This document shows, one piece after another, positions 1 through 5,201 of a stretch of DNA of 5,613 nucleotides. The notes beneath the pieces were generated by a model. That model saw only the letters and a list, made by a program, of their open reading frames with translations, did no database searches and was not told where the DNA came from. Every line of letters starts with the position of its first letter. Within the stretch, counting starts at the first letter, position 1. The position numbers and the translations under genes are program-made. This DNA comes from Planctomycetota bacterium (lineage in GTDB: Bacteria; Planctomycetota; UBA11346), in contig JACDEC010000236.1 in NCBI GenBank assembly GCA_013816645.1, positions 1-5,613 on the forward strand, in the 5' to 3' direction.

Positions 1-60
1 TTCCTTCGTGTGGCGACGCCTCTTCGCCTTCGCGGTCCGGGGCGGTGTTGGATTGGTCAT
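1..60 (-). CDS. N-terminal start of an unidentified gene running off the left edge
   Basis: Read on the minus strand, an ATG at 60-58 opens a frame of 20 codons without a stop up to the window edge. The peptide begins MTNPTPPRTAKAKRRRHTKE, a proline-rich then very basic N-terminus. An AGGA Shine-Dalgarno-like sequence lies nine bases before the ATG on the minus strand (plus-strand positions 70-73), which supports the start. The gene is divergent from the exported-protein gene at 323. A short basic leader of this kind is common in DNA- or RNA-binding proteins, but 20 residues are too few to assign a family. The alternative is a chance open frame in GC-rich DNA; the ribosome binding site is the main argument against that. 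Confidence 0.5.
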   Translation of the reverse strand, partial: MTNPTPPRTAKAKRRRHTKE

Positions 61-322
61 GGGGGTGCATCCTAGCAGCGGTTTCCCGCTTATCTGGGCG
101 TCCACAAAACCGGGGGAGGATCACACTACCGCACGCGGCGGAATTGGCTGAGCTCGCCTAAACCTACCCTCGTCATGTGCAACACGTGGTTTTCAGATTC
201 GCCATTCAGTCTCGCCTGCGATGCCAAGGCGTTGCTGCTCGCCGACCTGCGCCATGATGCTGCCGGATTCCGCCTCAAGCGCTGGCCTTCGTCGTTATTC
301 CCGCACCTGGAAATTGAGCACG

Positions 323-1135
323 ATGATTCGTCCCCTGATCATTGGCATGCTCTCCATTGGCGCAGTGGCGATGGGCGCTGATGCGCCCACTCCGGCAGCC
401 GCACCGAGCGCGGCTGACATCCGTTACGCGCTCGAGCAGGCCGACGACCCCGCCGCGGTGCTCGTCGTGATCGAGGACGTCGTGCTCCACGTCGGCGCCG
501 CGCTCAAGTGCGCCAAATCGCCGGCGGATCCCGAGTTGCGCGGCCTCCTCTCGGGCGAGGCTCTCGCTGCCATCAAGGAGGAATTCGACGGAGCGATCGA
601 GGAGGTGCGTGAGGATCCAACGGTGGGCGGTGCGCAGCGACGCAACCTCCTCATGCGTATCGCACGGCTGAGACGGCAGCTATATATCGTGCGGCGCCTG
701 GCGAGGGCGATCGATGACACGGCCGCATTCGCCAAGGTGCTCGACGACGTCCGCGGCGAGTTCTTCTTCGAGGTCCGTCCGGCGGCGGCCTCCGACGTGG
801 ACGAAGCCAAGGCCCTCGTTCGCCGCCTCCTTGCATGGGTCGATGATGCCCAACCGGATCCCGCCATCCTCTTCACGCTGGTCGACTTCGGGGATCCCGC
901 AGACCCAGAACGGGCGCGCCAGCGTCTGGACATCATCATCAATGGGGCCCGCGCGCGGCGGGAGATCATCGCGCGTACGGTCGAACGTGACCCAGCGGAG
1001 TGGAACCTCTGCGACGGTGAGTACCTCGCGGTGCCGCTCGACGATTCCACCGATCCGGACCACGCCATTTTCCACCGCACCACCAACGGCTGGCGCATCT
1101 GGATGAAGTCGCTGCCGCCGGCGGAGGCGAAGTAG
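323..1135 (+). CDS. Exported protein of unknown function, 270 residues
   Basis: I do not recognise this protein. From the ATG at 323 it has a convincing signal peptide: a short basic start (MIRPL), a hydrophobic core to about residue 17, and likely cleavage after AVA (14-16) or ADA (19-21), so it should act outside the cytoplasm. The frame is open back to an ATG at 221, but those 34 extra residues look non-coding (Cys/Pro/Arg/Ser mix) and would bury the signal sequence. The ribosome binding site is weak (GGAA ten bases upstream). After an Ala/Pro linker (21-30), residues 31-220 are mainly charged helices (for example 85-145 and 192-222). The tail (227-262) looks like a beta hairpin ending in NGWRIW, reminiscent of the last strands of SnoaL/NTF2-like domains, but this is only a resemblance. 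Two cysteines (63, 230) could pair. The gene stands alone, with no co-directional neighbour close by. Confidence 0.8.
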   Translation: MIRPLIIGMLSIGAVAMGADAPTPAAAPSAADIRYALEQADDPAAVLVVIEDVVLHVGAALKCAKSPADPELRGLLSGEALAAIKEEFDGAIEEVREDPTVGGAQRRNLLMRIARLRRQLYIVRRLARAIDDTAAFAKVLDDVRGEFFFEVRPAAASDVDEAKALVRRLLAWVDDAQPDPAILFTLVDFGDPADPERARQRLDIIINGARARREIIARTVERDPAEWNLCDGEYLAVPLDDSTDPDHAIFHRTTNGWRIWMKSLPPAEAK

Positions 1136-1172
1136 CGAACGGCAGCTCAGCGCGTCGCCGTCAAGCCACAGC

Positions 1173-1187
1173 TGACCGTCACGGTCA
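1173..1187. repeat. Perfect 15-base dyad TGACCGTCACGGTCA
   Basis: TGACCGT and ACGGTCA are exact reverse complements around a single central C. The dyad starts 38 bases after the stop of the exported-protein gene. It has the shape of an operator half-site pair, but no promoter or gene start lies beside it. With no T-run after it and a one-base centre, it is not a standard intrinsic terminator. Its function is unknown; it could be chance. Confidence 0.3.
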
Positions 1188-1261
1188 TGGATGGCGAGGA
1201 CCGCCAGCGTGAGATCGCCCGCATGCAACGCTTGGCAGCCAAAGTCGCGCTGACTGAGCCA

Positions 1262-1295
1262 CGAGCGGCACAACCGCTCGCCCCGCCCGAGCGGG
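1262..1295. repeat. Direct/inverted repeat trio forming two mutually exclusive hairpins
   Basis: CGAGCGG occurs at 1262-1268 and again at 1288-1294, and its exact reverse complement CCGCTCG lies between them at 1274-1280. The middle copy can pair with the left copy (7 bp, 5-base loop) or the right copy (7 bp, 7-base loop), but not both. A third possible stem, CCCGC/GCGGG (1282-1286 with 1291-1295), would accompany the left pairing. It lies in the non-coding stretch between two convergent genes. The alternating geometry is like an attenuator, but there is no adjacent leader peptide or downstream start, so a structured 3' end is more likely. Confidence 0.4.
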
Positions 1296-1329
1296 ATGCC
1301 GAGCACCGCGACAGCGGAGCGCAAGGCAT

Positions 1330-1362
1330 GGCGGGGGAAGCAACCTGTGCTCCCTTCCCGCC
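1330..1362 (-). terminator. Candidate terminator hairpin of the small cysteine-cluster gene
   Basis: GGCGGGGGAAG (1330-1340) pairs with CTTCCCGCC (1354-1362) apart from a two-base bulge, around a 13-base loop. The stem begins exactly at the base after the TAA stop of the minus-strand gene (1365-1363). That is where a 3'-end hairpin would be expected. In the minus direction no T-run follows. In the plus direction it is followed by TTACTTCTCGGTTTTCCC, moderately T-rich, so it could also act on read-through from the exported-protein gene. It may serve both convergent transcripts. Confidence 0.4.
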
Positions 1363-1638
1363 TTACTTCTCGGTTTTCCCTTCATCCCCCCGCAACCCCG
1401 GCGGCATCTCAATCCCCCGCGGCTTCGCCGTCACATCCACCGGCCGCCCCGCCAGCCCATCCTCCACCTCACCCACGATCGCCAACAACTCCCGCGAGCA
1501 CACGAAGCACCCCGAGCTGCAGCAATGCAGGCGCTGGCGATCCTCGACCCCATCGAGCAGGCGCTCGATGCGCTGCCGGAGGTGCGGGGCATAGTTGCGC
1601 CGGGCAAGTGCGGCGTCGATGAGGAGAACTCGGTCCAT
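1363..1638 (-). CDS. Small protein with a CC-x3-C-x2-C cluster, 91 residues
   Basis: This frame has normal protein composition, unlike the opposite-strand frames over it. It starts MDRVLLIDAALARRNYAPHL, followed by a charged helix (20-35), then CCSSGCFVC with Cys at 39, 40, 44 and 47 (bases 1524-1498), then a helix SRELLAIVGEVEDGL and a hydrophilic tail rich in Lys, Arg, Gly and Glu. The cysteine spacing suits a zinc or iron-sulfur site. The same spacing occurs in the short oxidoreductase-like domain proteins (CCGxGCxxC, usually followed by VWDxY), but here the flanking residues differ, so membership is doubtful. The ATG at 1638 is the only usual start before an upstream in-frame stop (1692-1690), although no clear ribosome binding site precedes it. 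Third positions are mostly G or C, and in the last third mostly G. It is divergent from the E1 gene, and a hairpin abuts its stop. Confidence 0.6.
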   Translation of the reverse strand: MDRVLLIDAALARRNYAPHLRQRIERLLDGVEDRQRLHCCSSGCFVCSRELLAIVGEVEDGLAGRPVDVTAKPRGIEMPPGLRGDEGKTEK

Positions 1639-1709
1639 GGCGTACGATGCGCTTCGTGGCGATCTGACCGTCGACAGCGCGAAAAACCATCATCAAGAGT
1701 CGAGGAGTT

Positions 1710-1744
1710 GCCCCAGCCCGCATTGACCCCCCCGTCGCTGGGGC
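1710..1744. repeat. Eight-base-pair inverted repeat upstream of the E1 gene
   Basis: GCCCCAGC (1710-1717) is the exact reverse complement of GCTGGGGC (1737-1744), with a 19-base loop. It lies 49 bases before the E1 start codon, in the intergenic region shared with the divergent small gene. The loop contains TTGACC, a near-consensus -35 element, so the dyad would overlap the candidate promoter. It could be a regulator site or simply a stem in GC-rich DNA. Confidence 0.3.
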
Positions 1745-1750
1745 TAGCGT
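1723..1750 (+). promoter_or_regulatory. Weak sigma-70-like promoter candidate for the E1 operon
   Basis: TTGACC at 1723-1728 matches five of six bases of the -35 consensus. TAGCGT at 1745-1750, after a 16-base spacer, matches only three of six -10 bases but keeps the key first TA and last T. Initiation near 1757 would leave a leader of about 36 bases before the E1 ATG. Position is the main support; the -10 is poor and the lineage's promoter consensus is unknown. Confidence 0.3.
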
Positions 1751-1783
1751 GGGCGACCCCCCAGACCGCGCCCCACGCTCCTC

Positions 1784-1787
1784 GGAG
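1784..1787 (+). promoter_or_regulatory. Ribosome binding site that fixes the E1 start at 1793
   Basis: GGAG lies five bases before the ATG at 1793. The next in-frame ATG (1814, residue 8) has no purine-rich sequence before it, so the longer start is preferred. Confidence 0.6.
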
Positions 1788-1792
1788 ACCCC

Positions 1793-4108
1793 ATGGTCCT
1801 CAGCCTCGATTGCATGCCCGTGTTCACCCCGACCACGCTCAAGGCGAGCGAGATCCCGGTGTTCCAGACGCGGACCACGCTGATGGAGGAGCTGCAGAGC
1901 AAGGCGATCACCAAGGCCGAGGCGATCTCGCTCTACGAGCAGATGTGCGCGGTGCGCGCGCTCGAGGAGATGATCTACCAGCTGCGCAGCGGCGCCTACG
2001 CCCCGCTGGCCGGCAAGTACGAATACGCCGGCCCCACCCACCTCTCGATCGGCCAGGAGGGCGCGTCGGTCGGCGCCTGCTCGATCCTCGGCTGGGACGA
2101 CTACATCACCTCGACCCACCGCGGGCACGGCGACTCGATCGCCAAGGGCTACGCCGCGATCCTGCGCATGACCGCCGAGCAGATGAAGCAGCGGATCGCC
2201 TACTACACCATCCAGGTCACCAGCGGAGACACCGAGGGCATCCGCCAGGAGCTGCTCGCCGACCATATCTACCGCTCGATCTGCGAACTCTTCGGCAAGG
2301 AGCACGGCTACTGCAAGGGCCGCGGCGGCTCGATGCACATCGCCGACTTCTCGCTCGGCCACCTCGGCGCCAACGCCATCGTCGGCGGCGGCACCCCGAT
2401 CGCGACCGGCGCGGCCTACGCGGCGCGCTACCTCGACGACGGCAAGGTCGCGGTGTGCTTCGTCGGCGACGGCGCGTTCTCCAACGGCATCACCCTCGAG
2501 TCGATGCAGATGGCGACCATGCCGCAGTTCGAGAACGGCCTGCACGAGCGCAAAAAGGGCGTGCCGGTGGTGTTCTGCATCCTCAACAACCTCTACGCCA
2601 TGACCGGCCAAACCCACGGCGAGCTCTGCGACGTGCCCTACCTCGCCTGCCGCGGCTGGGGCTTCGCCCAGGACGGCATGCAGGCCGAGGTGGTCAACGG
2701 CATGGACGTGCTGTCCGTGCGCAAGGCGATGACCAAGGCGGTCAACGAGTGCCGCGAAGGCCGCGGTCCGATCCTGCGCGAGCTGATGACCTACCGGTAC
2801 TACGGGCACTCGCTGTCCGACCCGCGCAAGGCCTACCGCAAGAAGGAGGAGGAGACCGCCTGGCGCGACATCGACCCCCTGCTCACCTACGGCCAGCAGC
2901 TCATCGAGTGCAAGCTGTGCACGCAGGCCGATCTCGAGGCGATCTACCAGAAGTCCTTCGACCGCAACGCAGCGCAAGCGCTCAAGGCCGCCTTCTCGCC
3001 CGATCCCTCGGCCAGCGAGCTCTACAAGTACCTCTACGCCGACAGCACCTGCGACAAGGTGCCCGCGGCCTACGCCAATCCCAAGACCTTGCTGCCGGTC
3101 GAGAAGTCCAAGCGCGACGCCCAGGGCATGATCCTCTACAAGGACGCGATCAAGGAGGCGATGGTCGAGGAGATGGCGCGCGACGGTCGCGTGGTGCTCT
3201 ACGGCGAAGACCTCGCCGACTACGGCGGCGCGTTCTTCGTGACCTCGGGCATGCTCGAGACCTTCGGTCGCGACCGGGTGTTCAACACCTCGATCAGCGA
3301 GTCGGCGATCTGCGGCACCGCGGTCGGCGCGGCGATGGCCGGGCTGCGCCCGATCGTCGAGCTGATGTACTTCGACTTCGCCCTGCAGGCCTCGGACCAG
3401 ATCTCGAACCAGGCCGCGAAGTGGCACTACATGTCGGGCGGCGCCCGCACCGTGCCGATGGTGATCCGCGCCTCGGCCGGCGGCGGCAAGGGCTACGGCG
3501 GCCAGCACTCGCAGTCCATCGAATCGATCTTCTGCCACACCCCGGGCATCAAGGTGGTGGTGCCGTCGAACCCCTACGACGCCAAGGGCCTGCTCAAGAC
3601 CGCGATCCGCGACGACAACCCGGTGCTCTACGTCGAAGGGCAGATGCTCTACTCGATGAAGGGCCAGGTCCCCGAGGAGGAGTATTTCATCCCCTTCGGC
3701 CAGGCGTCGATCAAGAAGGCCGGCAAGGACGCGACCTTCATCGGCTGGAGCTACGTGGTGAACGAAGCGGTCAAGGCCGCCGAGATCCTCGAGAAGAACC
3801 ACGGCGTGTCGCTGGAAGTCATCGACGCACGCACCCTGGTGCCCTTCGATTGGGAGACCGTCATCGCCTCGGTGAAGAAGACCGGCAAGGTCGTGGTCGG
3901 CAGCCAGGCGGTGAAGACCTGCTCGTTCACCGCCGAGGTCGCCGACACCATCACCCGCCGCGCCTTCGACTGGCTCGACCACCCCGTCGAGCGCGTCGGC
4001 GCCGCGACCTCGATCAGCCCGCAGGCCAAGGCGATGGAGAAGGCCTACCTGCCTTATGCCGACGACATCGTCAAGGTCGTGCTGGCGATGGTGAAGCCGA
4101 AGGGCTGA
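1793..4108 (+). CDS. Fused alpha-beta 2-oxoacid dehydrogenase E1 component (pyruvate/acetoin type), 771 residues
   Basis: This is the thiamine-diphosphate decarboxylase (E1) of a cytoplasmic 2-oxoacid dehydrogenase complex. It decarboxylates the substrate and reductively acylates the lipoyl group of E2. Both subunits, usually separate, are on one chain. The alpha half (about 30-410) has HRGHG at 109-113, GYCKGRGGSMH at 172-182, the cofactor motif GDG (225-227) ending in NN (265-266), and YYGHSLSDP with GHS at 338-340. A linker of about 35 residues precedes the beta half (about 446-771), which has GEDLADYGGAF, the catalytic-type Glu503 in TSISES, and His572 in GGQHSQS. Motif style resembles acetoin and pyruvate dehydrogenases; the substrate cannot be fixed from sequence. 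The alpha half carries about 38 extra residues after the HRGHG loop (roughly 120-162) and about 12 extra within the GDG-NN motif. No lipoyl domain, E2 or E3 is present. It leads an apparent three-gene operon. Confidence 0.93.
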   Translation: MVLSLDCMPVFTPTTLKASEIPVFQTRTTLMEELQSKAITKAEAISLYEQMCAVRALEEMIYQLRSGAYAPLAGKYEYAGPTHLSIGQEGASVGACSILGWDDYITSTHRGHGDSIAKGYAAILRMTAEQMKQRIAYYTIQVTSGDTEGIRQELLADHIYRSICELFGKEHGYCKGRGGSMHIADFSLGHLGANAIVGGGTPIATGAAYAARYLDDGKVAVCFVGDGAFSNGITLESMQMATMPQFENGLHERKKGVPVVFCILNNLYAMTGQTHGELCDVPYLACRGWGFAQDGMQAEVVNGMDVLSVRKAMTKAVNECREGRGPILRELMTYRYYGHSLSDPRKAYRKKEEETAWRDIDPLLTYGQQLIECKLCTQADLEAIYQKSFDRNAAQALKAAFSPDPSASELYKYLYADSTCDKVPAAYANPKTLLPVEKSKRDAQGMILYKDAIKEAMVEEMARDGRVVLYGEDLADYGGAFFVTSGMLETFGRDRVFNTSISESAICGTAVGAAMAGLRPIVELMYFDFALQASDQISNQAAKWHYMSGGARTVPMVIRASAGGGKGYGGQHSQSIESIFCHTPGIKVVVPSNPYDAKGLLKTAIRDDNPVLYVEGQMLYSMKGQVPEEEYFIPFGQASIKKAGKDATFIGWSYVVNEAVKAAEILEKNHGVSLEVIDARTLVPFDWETVIASVKKTGKVVVGSQAVKTCSFTAEVADTITRRAFDWLDHPVERVGAATSISPQAKAMEKAYLPYADDIVKVVLAMVKPKG

Positions 4109-4112
4109 GCGC

Positions 4113-5201
4113 GTGAGCGACGCGGCGACGTCGCTGGAACAGCGGCGACGCGGGTGGCTGATCATCAGCGGCGGCGTGCTGTTCGTGGCGACGGCCGCGC
4201 TGCTGGGCGTGGTGATGTTATGGAACTCGGATGCAGATATCGAGCGGCTGCGAGCGCGAGCGGCGCGTCTCGGCGTGGAACGCTGGCAATCACCTTTGCC
4301 TCAACCTCAAGCGTCCCCAATTGGTGCGGAATCGGAATTCGCCAAAAGCACGCAGGAACGCAAGCACCTTCCGATTCCTCGAGTAGGAATGCCAGTTCCC
4401 GATGACATAGTCGATTTCCATGCGCGCCACGAACTCGCACTGGCCACATTTTTTGCAACGGTCGACAGCCACCTGCCGGTAGACCCGACTGCATTAGCCC
4501 CAAGGTGGCGCTCCATTTGCGGCATACCCCTAGGCAGCGCACGCCTGCTCGCGACTGAGCGGGTGCTCCTCGCGCCCCACGACACGATCGCTGCCGACAT
4601 TCGTCGCTGTCTGCGGCTGCGCCCTTCCAAAGAATGGATTCCTCCGATCCAGCCGATTTTCCGCCGTTTGTCCGATATTCCGCAGGGCGAACGCACCGCT
4701 CTCGCCGGCGACCTCGATTGCTTGCAACTGCCTGTACTTGAACGGCTCCGCGAGACCTATGCCATACTCGCTCAGGAGCGTTGTCGCGACGTGGGGTCGG
4801 ATCCTGGATCGATCTTGAAGGTGACCGATTGGCGGAGGCGCCGGACGCGCTGCGAGGTTGGTCACATCACTTTGGACCTGTTTGACATTACGATGCAGGC
4901 GACGACAGAATGCGAGCTGATGGCCGCTGTGGGCGCGAACGGCAAATACAACAACTATGCTTCGGGAATCATTAACGTTATCCAAGGTCAAATCGGCCTT
5001 CGCCTGCTCATCGCCGAGCTGAGATCGTCGCCTTGGCCGGTTGATCCCTTCAACCCGAATCACAGTCCGCTGAAACCACAACTTCAGAACGGAAGCATCG
5101 TCGGCGCTTACTCGTACGGCATCGACGGGAACGATGACGGCGGCGACCCATCGGCGGACCTGATCATCGACCTCCCTCCTCGCCCGCACGCAGCTCCATG
5201 A
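4113..5201 (+). CDS. Single-pass membrane-anchored protein of unknown function, 362 residues
   Basis: The gene starts with GTG four bases after the E1 stop; GAAGGG eight bases upstream (4099-4104, inside the E1 end) is the likely ribosome binding site. The N-terminus is basic (QRRR at 10-13), followed by one transmembrane helix (about 15-37). By the positive-inside rule the body would be extracytoplasmic. A coiled-coil-like basic stretch (43-58) and a Pro/Gln-rich linker lead to a mostly helical body with six cysteines (136, 166, 203, 224, 247, 267), which could form disulfides there. The tail has WPVDPFNP (308-315), then YSYGIDGNDDGGD (333-345) and ADLIIDLP (348-355). I associate this DPF...YSxGxDGxDDGG arrangement with planctomycete/PVC hypothetical proteins; the acidic cluster may bind calcium. 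Codon use switches to A/T-ending codons after about residue 55, unlike both neighbours. No function can be assigned. Confidence 0.85.
   Translation: MSDAATSLEQRRRGWLIISGGVLFVATAALLGVVMLWNSDADIERLRARAARLGVERWQSPLPQPQASPIGAESEFAKSTQERKHLPIPRVGMPVPDDIVDFHARHELALATFFATVDSHLPVDPTALAPRWRSICGIPLGSARLLATERVLLAPHDTIAADIRRCLRLRPSKEWIPPIQPIFRRLSDIPQGERTALAGDLDCLQLPVLERLRETYAILAQERCRDVGSDPGSILKVTDWRRRRTRCEVGHITLDLFDITMQATTECELMAAVGANGKYNNYASGIINVIQGQIGLRLLIAELRSSPWPVDPFNPNHSPLKPQLQNGSIVGAYSYGIDGNDDGGDPSADLIIDLPPRPHAAP

Noticed and set aside
221..322. N-terminal extension of the exported protein to the ATG at 221
   Set aside because: The extra 34 residues look non-coding and would place the signal peptide internally.
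61..322. Promoter search in the left divergent intergenic region
   Set aside because: TTGGCT at 144-149 has no acceptable -10 partner at normal spacing, and GATAAG-like sequence on the minus strand has no -35. No call is justified. No tRNA or other RNA gene was seen.
175..381. Plus-strand 68-codon frame ahead of and overlapping the exported-protein start
   Set aside because: No ribosome binding site, unusual Trp/His-rich composition and no domain. It overlaps the better-supported start at 323 by 59 bases.
680..1324. Minus-strand open frame of 214 codons over the exported-protein gene
   Set aside because: It lies mostly antisense to a gene with a clear signal peptide. I could identify no domain in it, and I prefer the plus-strand reading.
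1187..1594. Plus-strand 135-codon frame between the exported-protein gene and the E1 gene
   Set aside because: Its second half is Ser/Pro/Arg-rich antisense of the small cysteine-cluster gene, and its start has no ribosome binding site.
1525..4116. Plus-strand open frame of 863 codons in another frame over the E1 gene
   Set aside because: It is Arg/Pro/Gly/Ala/His-rich and repetitive in composition, a typical frame-shifted shadow, and lacks any domain.
1469..4165. Minus-strand open frame of 898 codons antisense to the E1 gene
   Set aside because: The translation is dominated by His, Arg, Leu, Val, Ala, Gly and Asp with no recognisable domain. That is what the complement of a strongly G/C-ending gene gives. 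The plus-strand frame has intact enzyme motifs throughout.
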